A stretch of 64,000 nt of DNA from Paenibacillus tyrphae (GCF_027925525.1 NZ_BSDJ01000028.1:1-64000); one strand, 5' to 3'. Numbered from the stretch's first letter, positions 9,614 through 18,961 are shown. A program made the numbers and translations. The notes: a model not told the origin generated them from the letters alone.

Positions 9614-9678
9614 TACAAAATGTAAATTAATATTAGTCAATTTGATTACAAACTTGTGTGAATTTGATATGTTTTAAC

Positions 9679-9694
9679 TTTACATTTGCACAAA
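9679..9694. promoter_or_regulatory. Candidate LacI-family operator 1
   Basis: TTTACATTTGCACAAA, a 16-base imperfect palindrome in the divergent gap. The same 11-base core TTTACATTTGC recurs at 9515-9525, and a near reverse complement lies at 9838-9853. Binding by the adjacent regulator is inferred from position and repetition. Confidence 0.45.
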
Positions 9695-9837
9695 CCCGAG
9701 CCTTGAAGATCGTTTAAAAGCTATTATTTTATGGGAATGCCGATTCAAAAGAGACGTTCTTGCCTATTCATCTGCTACTATAATCAGTTAAAAATGCATA
9801 TTAATAAAAATATCGGAAATTTTTAAACGCAAATTTA

Positions 9838-9853
9838 TTTGTGCATTTGTAAA
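9838..9853. promoter_or_regulatory. Candidate LacI-family operator 2
   Basis: TTTGTGCATTTGTAAA, the reverse complement of operator 1 apart from two central bases. It lies 73 bases before the regulator gene. Centre-to-centre distance to operator 1 is 159 bases, close to 15 helical turns, so looping is conceivable. Confidence 0.45.
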
Positions 9854-9925
9854 CTCATATTGCTATTTTTCACAAACTATTATAAATTGGAAGGAGATCT
9901 GTAGAGAGAAACTTGAGGTGAAATA

Positions 9926-10963
9926 ATGACGAAGGAACGCGTGACCATACAAGACATCGCCGACGCGCTGGGCATTTCGCGCAACACCGCCTCCAAGGCG
10001 CTGAACGGAAGCAAAAGCATTCCGGAGGAGACTCGCAACAAGGTCATTAAGAAAGCGATAGAGTTAAAATATAAACAGTTTGCGTATATGGAAAGCGAAA
10101 GCAAGTTGTCCAAAAAATCGGGGAACATCGCGCTTTTAACGGAAAACCTGCCGAATACTTCCCATTTCGGGTCCCCCCTGATCAGCGGACTGGAGGAGCG
10201 GATCAGCAGCGAAGGCTATAATCTGTCCATTCACATCGTCAGAGACATTGAGCGCAGCACCTTGTCGTTGCCTAACAATTTCGATGCCGCTAATGTGGAC
10301 GGGATTATTTGTATCGAGCTGTTTGATATGGAATACAGCAAGCTCATTACAGATCTCGGTATTCCTACCCTATTTGTCGACTGCTCCGCCTCCATCTGTT
10401 ATTCCGACTTTCAAGCCGATGTTCTGCTGATGGAGAATGAACACAGTACTTATCAGCTTACCAAGCGGCTTATTGACGGCGGCTACAGAAGCTTTGGTTT
10501 TATCGGAAACTACTCCCACTGCCGAAGCTTTAACGAAAGATGGACGGGCTTTAACCGGGCGCTTGCCGAAGCCAGGATCAACCTCGACCTCTCCCAATGC
10601 CTCGTCGATGATGACTGCCTTTTCTCGCGGCCCGGCTGGATGGATGAGCGAGTCAGCAAAATGAACGAGCTTCCCGCAGCTTTTGTTTGCGCCAACGATT
10701 ACCTTGCCGCAAATTTTATGAAAGCGCTTCGGAACCGGAACATTCATATCCCCCGGGATGTTGTTATTTGCGGCTTTGACAATGGGCCGGAATCTGTCCT
10801 TGTCGAGCCTCATCTGACAACCGTCCACATTTACAGCAGTGAAATGGGCATTAAAGGTGCGGAGATGCTTCTCTCCCGCATTCACGATCCCAAACAGCCT
10901 TACCAGGTTTCCCATATTTACACAAAACCTATTATCAGGGAATCTACGCCGAATATCAGTTAA
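9926..10963 (+). CDS. LacI-family transcriptional regulator of the fructan locus
   Basis: 345 aa. An N-terminal helix-turn-helix with VTIQDIADALGISRNTASKAL and the hinge is followed by a periplasmic-binding-like sugar sensor domain (about 65-340). ACTTGAGGTG precedes the ATG. It is transcribed away from the fructan operon, the usual layout for a local repressor whose inducer is a sugar from the pathway. Ligand and targets are inferred from position and from the repeated boxes in the gap. Confidence 0.9.
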   Translation: MTKERVTIQDIADALGISRNTASKALNGSKSIPEETRNKVIKKAIELKYKQFAYMESESKLSKKSGNIALLTENLPNTSHFGSPLISGLEERISSEGYNLSIHIVRDIERSTLSLPNNFDAANVDGIICIELFDMEYSKLITDLGIPTLFVDCSASICYSDFQADVLLMENEHSTYQLTKRLIDGGYRSFGFIGNYSHCRSFNERWTGFNRALAEARINLDLSQCLVDDDCLFSRPGWMDERVSKMNELPAAFVCANDYLAANFMKALRNRNIHIPRDVVICGFDNGPESVLVEPHLTTVHIYSSEMGIKGAEMLLSRIHDPKQPYQVSHIYTKPIIRESTPNIS

Positions 10964-11095
10964 TCTCTTCAATTCGGAACTAGTCCAATGGTTTGCGTAG
11001 CATAGCCCTGACTGAAGATAATCTCGCAGGATGACAAGAAGCACGGAGTATAGAGACGTTACGCCAAAAGACTCGGACCCGTACTGTTAGAGAAA

Positions 11096-11133
11096 CCGAC
11101 CTCTCTTACTTTCAAGAAAGGTCGGCGTTTTTT
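11096..11133 (+). terminator. Rho-independent terminator after the LacI regulator
   Basis: CCGACCT (11096-11102) pairs with AGGTCGG (11119-11125), with inner TCTT/AAGA pairing, then a run of T from 11128 to 11133. It lies 130 bases after the stop codon. Confidence 0.8.
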
Positions 11134-11466
11134 ATAATAATTAAGAGGTCCCTTTAACAAGCTGGCCGAGGGCTTCATTAATCGGAGTACCGGCGGCTCA
11201 GCAATTTTGCCACGCCTACCTCGACTGCTCCTAATCCTATATATTCAATTCAGCGAAATCCCCCATATAAAATCCCTTTATCAATCTAATACTACTTTTG
11301 TCATTTATGGACAGCACTGCGCTGGACTTCACATCCCTGGACATTCCGGATGCGATCCGTATATTGACCAGTTCTTGTGCGGCATTGAAATTCCATGAGC
11401 TCCAGCTCTCGATCGATCCCTTCAAATTAGCTGGGGCCCTTTTCGGTCATTTTATTTTCCAAAATA
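11134..11466. other. Intergenic stretch with no recognised gene
   Basis: Between the terminator and the insertion element. The only open frame of note is a 62-codon minus-strand frame (11237-11425) without a good ribosome-binding site or recognised domain; it may be a remnant. No operator or promoter stood out. Confidence 0.5.
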
Positions 11467-12779
11467 TTAATAACTCCACTTTCACAGCTTGAAAATCGGC
11501 TCATTCACTTTGTACTGCAGGGTTCGATGACATAAAAGTCCGCTCTTGACAAAAAAACACCCTTCTTGTTTGGTATCATGGAAGTGTCCAGCAACCATGC
11601 AAACAAAGAAAGGTGCGTAACTCCTATGGTACACCATAATTCCTTGTCTGAACAAGCGAAAAGTCGCTTTTCAGCCGTGTTTTCCACCCTGCAAATCGGC
11701 CATTTGCTACGTAAGGCTGGTATTTCCAAATCATTCGGTTATTCCAGCTTGGCCGTGTTTCAAATTCTGTTTTCACTCGTCTTCGAGGGCCGGAACTGGT
11801 TTCGTCTTTTGGAAAGCGATCGTGGAAAGTCGCTACCCCGCAAAGATGTTGTCTACCGTTTTCTCAATCAGGCTTCTTTTAACTGGCGGAAGTTTCTTCA
11901 CAGCTTTGCTTTGAAAATCGTTTTGCACTTCGAGTCGCTCATTTCGTCTTCGCGCACGCGTGTCTTCATCGTTGACGATTCCGTCTTAAGCCGTAACCGC
12001 AGCAAGAAAGCCGAGCTCTTAGCCCGCGTGTTCGATCATACAACCGGCTGCTTTACCAGGGGCTTCAATATGCTGACTCTTGGCTGGTCGGACGGTTTCA
12101 GCTTTGCGCCGATCGACTTTGTCATGCTTTCTTCCGCTAAGCTTGTGAACCGCATCTGCGAGATGAACGAGCATTTGTCCAAGCGTAGTCAGGGCTATAA
12201 ACGCCGGATAGAAGCTTTTTCCCGTAAACCAGATGCTGTCGCCGACATGGTCGAACGAGCACTGTTTGTCAGAGCCTGTGGCTTGCCGATCAAGCTAGTG
12301 TTTGTTCAAAACCGCAACAAGAGACGGGAATGGTTGGCGATCCTCAGCACAGACCTAACAATCGATGCGGAGGAAATTGTTCGGATTCACGGCATGAGGT
12401 GAAATATTGAGACATTTTTCAAATTCACAAAAAGTTATCTTAAGCTCGGCACCGAGTTTCAGGACCGTTCCTTCGACATGCTCATCAGCCATACAACGGT
12501 TGTATTCAGCCGCTACTTGGTGATGGAATTCGAGCGCCGGCAGGAGAACGCCCCCAAGTCGTTGGGTGGTTTATTTTTCCTATTTGCCGACAAAGTGCGT
12601 GACCTAGATTACCAAACCGCGTTGCAGCAATTGATAACGTTATTTCTTCCGATGGCTGAAGCCAAGACGATAAGGGATAAATCAACTGTTTTTTATCAAC
12701 TCCGCGAGTGGATTTCCGGTTTGCCCAGCTATATCAAAGGTTTGTTCAACCAATTAAGCTGCGAAAGTTGAGTTAATAA
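11467..12779 (+). mobile_element. Decayed IS4-family insertion sequence with terminal inverted repeats
   Basis: Inverted repeats of 24 bases at 11467-11490 and 12756-12779 match at 21 positions (inner ends both CAGCTT). They enclose a single transposase gene that is broken twice. The total of 1313 bases is shorter than expected for this type, in line with an internal deletion. The stop codon of the transposase lies inside the right repeat. No target duplication could be identified. Confidence 0.8.
11626..12771 (+). pseudogene. IS4-family transposase, inactivated by internal deletion and frameshift
   Basis: The first part (11626-12402) carries the N-terminal region and the first catalytic aspartate in FIVDDSVLSRNRSKK. 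The second part continues in another frame from about 12400, with WNIETFFKFTK carrying the catalytic glutamate and the HTTVVFSRYLVMEF region. One missing base at the TGA (12400-12402) explains the frame change. In related transposases the second aspartate lies in a DSWF motif between an MLKRA-like helix and the LPIKLVFV strand; here ERAL runs almost directly into GLPIKLVFV, so roughly 70-80 residues with that aspartate are missing. The protein cannot be active. The family comparison is from memory. Confidence 0.82.
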
Positions 12780-12890
12780 TTATCCCCATCTTCCAACCAA
12801 CAATAACAATCGTAAGCGTCTATATTTTTGAATAAAGTTTTTCTCAATCATCATGCACACACCCATTTACCGAAGCGCATCTTCGCTCTC

Positions 12891-15005
12891 TTACCTTGCC
12901 TTCGGCACCGGCTTCTGTTCCTTGTACTGAAGCTCGAACAGACGGTAGTAGTACCCGCGCTGCGCGAGAAGCTGGTAGTGGTTTCCAGTCTCTCGAACCT
13001 TGCCTTTATGCATGACGATAATCTGGTCGGCATGCTGGATCGTCGACAAGCGGTGCGCCACGATCAGCGTCGTCCGGCCTTCCGAGATGCTCATCAGCGC
13101 ATCCTGCACGATAAGTTCCGTCTCCGTATCGATGTTCGACGTCGCCTCGTCGAGAATAAGAATCTGCGGACGGAACGCGATGGCGCGGGCAAACGACAGC
13201 AGCTGCCGCTGGCCGAGCGACAGATTGATGCCGCGCTCGCCGAGCAGCGTCTTGTAGCCGCCGGGCAGGCTGCGGACAAATTCGTCCATATGCACCATTC
13301 GGGCCGCGGCGACAACTTGCTCCTCGGTAATTTCCGGGTGGTTCAGCCGGATATTCGAGGCGATGTCTCCGGTGAACAGGAATACGTCCTGCTGCACGAT
13401 GCCGATGTAACGGCGCAGGTCGTCCAGCGGGATGTCGCGGATATCGACGCCGTCAAGCTTGATGCTGCCTTTTTGAATGTCGTAGAACCGGTTGATCAAT
13501 TGGATGATCGAGCTTTTGCCCGCCCCCGTCGCGCCGACGAACGCCACCGTCTGCCCCGGCTGAATCGTGAAGCTGACATCCTTCAGCACCCAATCTTCGC
13601 CGATATAGGCGAACCATACGTTCTCGAACACAATTTCGCCGCGGATTTCCTTCGGCAGCCGCTTCGGCTGCTCCGGGTCGACGATCGCGGGCTTCTCGCC
13701 GAGCGTCTCGAAGATGCGCTCCGCACCGACCATCGCCGTCTGAATCTGGTTGTATTTCTCCGCCAAGCTCTGGAGCGGCTGGAAAAATTGCCGCACGTAA
13801 TGCGTGAAGGCATACACGATCCCGAAGGTTAGGCCGCCGTCGATGACATTCGCGCCGCCATACCAGAGAAGCAGCGCGATAGCCAGATTGCCGAGGAAGC
13901 CGATCGCCGGCTGGAATATCGAGTTGATAACCGTTCCCCGCATCCCCGCCCGGTAATATGCCGTATTGTGATGATCGAACTGCTCCCACTGCCGCTCTTC
14001 GCGGATAAACAATTGCGTAATCCGGATGCCGGACAAGTTTTCTGCCAGAAACGAATTGAGCCGCGACAGGATCGCCCGCGATTTTCGCTGGGCGTCTCGG
14101 ATGACCGACCGATACCAGAACGTCAGCACGGCCAGAAACGGCAGCACGGCAAACGACAGCAGCGCCAGCTTGACGCTAAGCTGCAGCATGACGGCGACGA
14201 TGCCAATCAGCACGATGACGTCTTTGATCAGGTTGACGACAACCTGCGAATACAACTGGTTAAGCGCCTCCGTATCCTGCGTGACGCGGACGACGAGCCT
14301 CCCGACGGGATTGCGGTCGAAGTAGGACATCGACATGCGGCTTAAATGCTGAAAAAGCTGCTGCCGGATGTTGAAAATGATCGTCTGCCCCGTATACTGC
14401 AGCAGATTACTTTGCAGATAACTGAGCAGTGCCGCGACGACGGCCGCGCTAAGAAAAGCGACGCCCAGCCAGAGGAAGCCGGTGTAATCCTGCTTGCGGA
14501 ACGCCTCCAGCGCGGCGGCGTCCAGCGGCTCGGCGGCGAACGTCTGCCCTCCGGCGTGCACTTCCGCTCTGCCGCCCGCTTCCGCCACGATCGCCTGCTC
14601 GGGCTGCTTGGCGATCCAGCCGGCAATGAGCCAGTCTTTGCCGCCGATCCGGACGATCTGAGCCTGCTGCGCTCCAGGCTCCGGCTGGCGGGCCATCCGC
14701 CCGGCTGCGTCCGGTTCGAGCCGGACGTAGGCTCTGCCGTTCCACTCCGTCACGGCTCCGTAGCTCCGCAGACGCTCGGCCTGAGAAGCTTCCGCCGACA
14801 GCATCGGCTTGTGCAGCCCGTTGATATGGCCGTCGATCGCCACCTTAATGAGATATGGACGCGCCAAGTCGGCGACGACGATCAGGAAGGCCAGGACGAC
14901 GCAAAGCGCGATCATTCGCCAATAAGGCTTGGCGTAAGACAGCAGCTTCGTAAGCAGTTGCGTGTCTTTCATCGTCTTGACGTTTTTTTCCGCGTGTATA
15001 TTCAT
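12891..15005 (-). CDS. bmrD: Heterodimeric ABC exporter subunit with the canonical ATP site (BmrD/YheH-like)
   Basis: 704 aa type IV exporter half. Walker A GATGAGKS at 491-498, signature LSLGQ at 595-599, Walker B ILILDE with catalytic E620, and H651 in the H loop. A large extracellular insertion (about 60-170) between the first two membrane helices makes it longer than a typical half transporter, as in YheH/BmrD. The start overlaps the stop of the partner gene by four bases, so translation is coupled. Known relatives export drugs; the substrate here is unknown. The degenerate LSLGQ signature would complete the non-catalytic site of the partner. Confidence 0.88.
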   Translation of the reverse strand: MNIHAEKNVKTMKDTQLLTKLLSYAKPYWRMIALCVVLAFLIVVADLARPYLIKVAIDGHINGLHKPMLSAEASQAERLRSYGAVTEWNGRAYVRLEPDAAGRMARQPEPGAQQAQIVRIGGKDWLIAGWIAKQPEQAIVAEAGGRAEVHAGGQTFAAEPLDAAALEAFRKQDYTGFLWLGVAFLSAAVVAALLSYLQSNLLQYTGQTIIFNIRQQLFQHLSRMSMSYFDRNPVGRLVVRVTQDTEALNQLYSQVVVNLIKDVIVLIGIVAVMLQLSVKLALLSFAVLPFLAVLTFWYRSVIRDAQRKSRAILSRLNSFLAENLSGIRITQLFIREERQWEQFDHHNTAYYRAGMRGTVINSIFQPAIGFLGNLAIALLLWYGGANVIDGGLTFGIVYAFTHYVRQFFQPLQSLAEKYNQIQTAMVGAERIFETLGEKPAIVDPEQPKRLPKEIRGEIVFENVWFAYIGEDWVLKDVSFTIQPGQTVAFVGATGAGKSSIIQLINRFYDIQKGSIKLDGVDIRDIPLDDLRRYIGIVQQDVFLFTGDIASNIRLNHPEITEEQVVAAARMVHMDEFVRSLPGGYKTLLGERGINLSLGQRQLLSFARAIAFRPQILILDEATSNIDTETELIVQDALMSISEGRTTLIVAHRLSTIQHADQIIVMHKGKVRETGNHYQLLAQRGYYYRLFELQYKEQKPVPKAR

Positions 15006-16810
15006 GCGCCCGCCCCTCCCCGCATCTGTCGCGAAGAAGCGGCGTCCTGCTCCTGTCCGTCTTCCCGCTCGGCTTCCTGATCCAGCAGCTGCTTATGGTA
15101 CATGTCGGCGTAAATGCCGCCCCGGGCCAGCAATTGCTCGTGATTGCCGCGCTCGACGATACGGCCTTCGTCCATGACGACGATTTGGTCGGCGCTCTGC
15201 ACCGACGAGATCCGGTGCCCGATAATGATCGTCGTCCGCCGGTTCATCACGGATTGGAGCCCTTCGAGGATCAAATCCTCCGTGATCGTATCGACCGCGG
15301 ACAAACTGTCGTCGAAGATCAGCACCGACGGCTTCTTGATCACGGCCCTCGCGATGCTTACCCGCTGGCGCTGGCCGCCCGAAAGCGAGATGCCGCGCTC
15401 GCCGAGCGCCGTTTCAAACTGGTTCGGGAACTCGACGATATTTTCGTACACTTGGGCGATCTTGGCCGCTTCGACGACCTGCTCGTCGCTGTAAGGCTTC
15501 GGATCGAATCCGATGTTGTCCCGGATCGTGGACGAGAACAGGAACTGGTCCTGCGGCACGATGCCAATCTGGCCGCGCAGCGTCCGCAGCGGAATTTCAT
15601 GGATGTCATGCCCGTCGATAAACACCGTTCCTTTCGGCGGGTTGTACAGCCGCACGAGCAGATGCACCAGCGTGCTTTTGCCGCTGCCGACACGGCCTAC
15701 GATGGCAAGGCTGGAGCCCTTCGGTACCTTGAGCGAGACGTTCCGGAGGGAGGGCCGCTTCGCTTCGGGGTAAGAGAATGTCAGGTCGCGGATCTCGATC
15801 TCGCCACCGATCGTTTGAATCTCCGGCTTGGCAACGACATCATCTACCACGTCCGGCTGCGTATTGAAGATTTCCAGCAGCCGCAGTTCCGAAGCCTTCC
15901 CGCGCTGGAGCAAGTTGACGACCCGGCCCAAGCTTTCGATCGGTCCCATAAGCAGCGACAAATACGTATTGAAAGCGACGAATTCGCCGAGCGTAATGAT
16001 GTCTTTCAGTACCATGATGCCGCCAAGCACGACCGAGACGAGAAAGCTGAACCCGACAATCCCGGCGCTGAGCGCTCCGAATAACGAGTTCGAGCGCACG
16101 TACCGCCGGTTCATTTCGACAGCCTGCCGGTTGTCTCGGGTGAACAGCTCCCGCTCCGCTTTTTCCTGTACGAATGCTTTGACAACCCGGATGCCCGCGG
16201 TAAATTCCTGCACGCGGCTCGTCAAATCGGAGATTGCGGACTGCATATCCTTCGATTGCTGCATGATCCGCTTGTTAAACCGATAGGCAAGCAGGCTGAG
16301 CAGCGGCAGCGGCAGCATCGTCAGCAGCGTAAGCCATGGATTGACCGAACTCGTCATGGCCGCAACGGAAACAACGATCAGAAACACCGCTTCCATGACG
16401 TTGAAGTACCCCTGCATCGTCACCTCGCGGATGACCCCAACGTCGCTGATCGCGTGCGACATCAAGTCCCCGATCCGCTGATTGTTGAAATATTGCGCCG
16501 ACAGCTTCTCCCAGTGGACGAACAGCTCGCCGCGCACCCGCATCTCCAGCTGCCGTGACAGCCGGAACAAATAAATGCGGGAAACAGACCGGAAGAAAGC
16601 GATCCCAAATCCTGCGGCAATCATCCAGACGCCGAAACGGACCGCCTGATCGTAGGTCAGCGCGCCTGTCTGGAGACTGTCCGTAAACCGTCCGAGCAGC
16701 CAGGGAATGATCAGCTGCAGGATGGACGATATGGACAATAATGCAAAGCCCATAAGGTAGGGCAAACGGTTCCGCTTGATATGAGACCAGAATATATTGT
16801 TATTCTCCAT
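15002..16810 (-). CDS. bmrC: Heterodimeric ABC exporter subunit with a degenerate ATP site (BmrC/YheI-like)
   Basis: 602 aa half transporter with six membrane helices (about 15-300) and an ATPase domain. Walker A GRVGSGKST at 372-380, signature LSGGQ at 476-480, but Walker B reads VLIFDD with D501 in place of the catalytic glutamate. This is the classic asymmetric arrangement: its intact LSGGQ completes the active site of the partner. It is the first gene of the two-gene operon. No attenuator or leader peptide like the one in B. subtilis bmrB was recognised upstream. Confidence 0.88.
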   Translation of the reverse strand: MENNNIFWSHIKRNRLPYLMGFALLSISSILQLIIPWLLGRFTDSLQTGALTYDQAVRFGVWMIAAGFGIAFFRSVSRIYLFRLSRQLEMRVRGELFVHWEKLSAQYFNNQRIGDLMSHAISDVGVIREVTMQGYFNVMEAVFLIVVSVAAMTSSVNPWLTLLTMLPLPLLSLLAYRFNKRIMQQSKDMQSAISDLTSRVQEFTAGIRVVKAFVQEKAERELFTRDNRQAVEMNRRYVRSNSLFGALSAGIVGFSFLVSVVLGGIMVLKDIITLGEFVAFNTYLSLLMGPIESLGRVVNLLQRGKASELRLLEIFNTQPDVVDDVVAKPEIQTIGGEIEIRDLTFSYPEAKRPSLRNVSLKVPKGSSLAIVGRVGSGKSTLVHLLVRLYNPPKGTVFIDGHDIHEIPLRTLRGQIGIVPQDQFLFSSTIRDNIGFDPKPYSDEQVVEAAKIAQVYENIVEFPNQFETALGERGISLSGGQRQRVSIARAVIKKPSVLIFDDSLSAVDTITEDLILEGLQSVMNRRTTIIIGHRISSVQSADQIVVMDEGRIVERGNHEQLLARGGIYADMYHKQLLDQEAEREDGQEQDAASSRQMRGGAGA

Positions 16811-16899
16811 CCGTTTTCCTCCGTGGCAATTGAAGACTATTGTAAGGGTACCGCGATCGGGAGGAAGAAACCATGGATATGTTTACCTAATAAAATGGA

Positions 16900-17223
16900 C
16901 TATTTGACTTTTTGGAACTGCCAAATATGAATTTTGGTACACCCGCCCGTCACCCATTGTTCGAGAGGCGCCCAACGTTCGGGATCGGTTCCGTCCCACA
17001 CTCCCGGTTCCGCGGCGTATTCGTCCTTCCGGGTACGGACGGCCCGCATGAACCGGTATTGGTCGTCGCCAAGCCCGCTCCACAGCTCCACGAATAGCCC
17101 CGGCTGATCCGTTCCCTCGTACAGCTCCACCTGGGGGAAATCGTCGCGCAGCCGCTCAGACCATTCTAAGTACGGGAGGCGATAGGACGCATCAATTCGG
17201 TATTCGACAAAAACGATACACAT
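16900..17223 (-). CDS. Small conserved protein of unknown function
   Basis: 107 aa from the ATG at 17223 (MCIVFVEYRID), preferred over an in-frame ATG at 17268 because AAAGG lies 11 bases upstream, although the site is weak. The protein is acidic to neutral and shows a beta-alpha-beta pattern (VFVEYRID, LYEGTD, LFVELWSG) that could be a ferredoxin-like or antibiotic-biosynthesis-monooxygenase-like fold. No catalytic motif was recognised. It is divergent from the yfhP-like gene. Confidence 0.6.
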   Translation of the reverse strand: MCIVFVEYRIDASYRLPYLEWSERLRDDFPQVELYEGTDQPGLFVELWSGLGDDQYRFMRAVRTRKDEYAAEPGVWDGTDPERWAPLEQWVTGGCTKIHIWQFQKVK

Positions 17224-17325
17224 TTTTTTCACAGCCTTTGCTTTATTTTGGACAAGAAAATGATACACTAATAGTAATGGGCTAGAGTAGACTATTGAAA
17301 AATTAGACGTTCAGGAGGTTAGTCC

Positions 17326-18309
17326 ATGGACACCGGAACACACCTAGTGATCGGGCTCGGCCTTGCAGGCCTGGCTTATATCGATCCGGTTGTGGCAGCA
17401 GATCCGATGGTTTCGACAGCCGTACTGATCGGAACGGTAGCCGGCTCGCAGGCACCCGATGCCGATACGCTGCTGCGGCTGAAAGGTAACGCCGCTTACA
17501 TTAAAAATCACCGTGGCTTATCCCACTCGCTGCCTGCTTTGGTGCTTTGGACGGCGCTCATCTCCGGGATTCTCTGGCTTGTCTTTCCCGCTTTGCCGAT
17601 GTGGCATGTAACAATGTGGGTGTTTATCGCGGTTGCGTTTCACGTATTTACCGATTTGTTTAATGCGTATGGAACCCAGGCGCTTCGCCCGATTTCGGAG
17701 CGATGGGTCTCGTGGAATATCATTCACATTTTCGACCCGGTCATTTTCTCGTCTCATGTGCTCGCCATTTTTATATGGTCGGTGCATCTCATGCGTCCGG
17801 AAGTTTTGTTTCCTATATTATACGCATTCCTCGCCCTCTATTATATATGGCGTTCATGGACCCATTACCGGCTGGAGTCAGGGCTTCGCCCGCAGGATTC
17901 GACTTACGAGCCCGGCGACCGGTATACGCTGATCCCGACGGTCCATCTGCACCAATGGCAGATCGTGAAGCGGAAGCAGGACGGCTCGTTCCAGCTCGGA
18001 GAGCTCAAAAACCGCAAGTTCAATTGGATCGACCGGGTTTCCTGCGCCGTCCACCCGGCCGTTGAAGCATCCAAGACGCACCCGAACGTCGCCTGCTTCC
18101 TGTACTTTACTTCCTATGCCTGCGCCGAGCTGAAGGAGCACGCCTGGGGGTACGAGGTGCGCTGGGCCGACGTGCGCTACCGGCACCGCAAGCAGTATCC
18201 GTTCGTCGCGGTGCTCCTGCTCGACAAAAAGCTGAATCCGATCGATTCGTACGTAGGCTGGGTCAGCGAATCCCGGCTCGAAAAGAAGCTGCGGATGGGC
18301 GGCGCTTAA
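17326..18309 (+). CDS. yfhP: Membrane-bound metal-dependent hydrolase, YfhP/YdjM-like
   Basis: 327 aa. Four to five membrane helices in residues 1-190 carry the conserved H and D residues of the DUF457 group: DTGTH at the start, PDAD, NHRGLSHS and HVFTDLFN. The C-terminal third is soluble. GGAGG lies seven bases before the ATG. In B. subtilis yfhP neighbours mutY and is tied to sporulation or lipid functions; the reaction is unknown. The assignment rests on motif pattern and length. Confidence 0.75.
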   Translation: MDTGTHLVIGLGLAGLAYIDPVVAADPMVSTAVLIGTVAGSQAPDADTLLRLKGNAAYIKNHRGLSHSLPALVLWTALISGILWLVFPALPMWHVTMWVFIAVAFHVFTDLFNAYGTQALRPISERWVSWNIIHIFDPVIFSSHVLAIFIWSVHLMRPEVLFPILYAFLALYYIWRSWTHYRLESGLRPQDSTYEPGDRYTLIPTVHLHQWQIVKRKQDGSFQLGELKNRKFNWIDRVSCAVHPAVEASKTHPNVACFLYFTSYACAELKEHAWGYEVRWADVRYRHRKQYPFVAVLLLDKKLNPIDSYVGWVSESRLEKKLRMGGA

Positions 18310-18343
18310 CAAGCGGCTCATCCTCCTCTTTTTCTGCTGCCAC

Positions 18344-18375
18344 GGAAAAAAGCTCAAGGATTTCTCCTTGAGCTT
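18344..18375 (-). terminator. Terminator of the first SASP gene
   Basis: A perfect 11-base stem (18350-18360 with 18365-18375, loop TTTC) is followed on the minus strand by TTTTTT. It may also slow transcription from the convergent yfhP-like gene, but no U tract exists in that direction. Confidence 0.85.
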
Positions 18376-18408
18376 ATATTCATGAAGCTTTGTTCCAGAG
18401 CCCTGCGG

Positions 18409-18636
18409 TTAGCGGGCAGCGCCGCCGGAGATAGCTTGCTCGGCGATTTGGACCAAGCGGCGGGTAATGTGACCACCGATTGCACCTGTGTCGCGGGAAG
18501 CCATGTAACCATAGTAGCCGTCTTGCGGAATTTGAATGCCCAGTTCTTGAGCAACCTCGTACTTCAATTGCTCCAAAGCTTGGTTTGCTTGAGGTACAAC
18601 TAATTGATTGCTGCTGCGGGATTGTCCTGCACCCAT
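18409..18636 (-). CDS. Alpha/beta-type small acid-soluble spore protein 1
   Basis: 75 aa from the ATG at 18636 with AAAGGAG eight bases upstream. It has both SASP signatures: the germination-protease site YEVAQELGI and the DNA-binding C-terminal GAIGGHITRRLV. These proteins coat spore DNA and protect it from UV and heat, then are cleaved by GPR at germination. It is 88% identical to the second copy at 26027 (66 of 75 residues); differences cluster in the last nine residues. A forespore-type promoter lies upstream. Confidence 0.95.
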   Translation of the reverse strand: MGAGQSRSSNQLVVPQANQALEQLKYEVAQELGIQIPQDGYYGYMASRDTGAIGGHITRRLVQIAEQAISGGAAR

Positions 18637-18693
18637 GTTCAGCACTCCTTTCAACGGGATGATGTCTTTGATGTATTTGCAAGCTTGCAAGCT

Positions 18694-18722
18694 TATTATG
18701 TGTCGTATGTCTGAACTTATAC
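18694..18722 (-). promoter_or_regulatory. Candidate sigma-G promoter of SASP 1
   Basis: On the minus strand GTATA (18718-18722) and CATAATA (18694-18700) are 17 bases apart, matching the sigma-G pattern GHATR and CATnHTA. SASP genes are textbook sigma-G targets. Confidence 0.65.
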
Positions 18723-18784
18723 TCCCTTTTGAAAAAATCAATCGGAGTTTCAAATTTTATCGGAAAGGCAGGTGCGGACTCGTC

Positions 18785-18961
18785 ATGACGAAAGGATTAG
18801 GGTTGTTTTTTGCCTTCGGGGGCACGGCGCTCCTCGCGTGCATCAGCTTCTTTATGGCCACGGGCAAGCCTTGGCTGGCTGCTCTGTTCGGCTTGTTGTC
18901 GGTGCTGTTTATCGGAGCCGGCTTTATCGTGAAAGCCAAATTGAGAAAACGAAACGAATAA
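18785..18961 (+). CDS. Small two-helix membrane protein, possibly DUF5325
   Basis: 58 aa from ATG at 18785, AGGTG ten bases upstream. Two hydrophobic helices (about 4-22 and 28-48) with a GKPW turn and a basic tail KAKLRKRNE. The layout resembles the DUF5325/YlaF family, but that match is from memory and uncertain. It is convergent with trpS. Confidence 0.6.
   Translation: MTKGLGLFFAFGGTALLACISFFMATGKPWLAALFGLLSVLFIGAGFIVKAKLRKRNE

Noticed and set aside
11237-11425. 62-codon minus-strand frame between the LacI terminator and the IS element
   Set aside because: Some resemblance to a short beta-rich repeat, but no start site, no recognised family and no neighbour that would use it. Kept only as a possible remnant.
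12390-12410. Programmed frameshifting in the transposase
   Set aside because: There is no slippery run or stimulatory hairpin at the junction, and the catalytic segment upstream is already deleted.
14346-15080. Long plus-strand frames opposite the ABC exporter, levanase, pepF and glgP genes
   Set aside because: They are antisense shadows of high-G+C genes, lack ribosome-binding sites and have arginine-rich, non-conserved composition.
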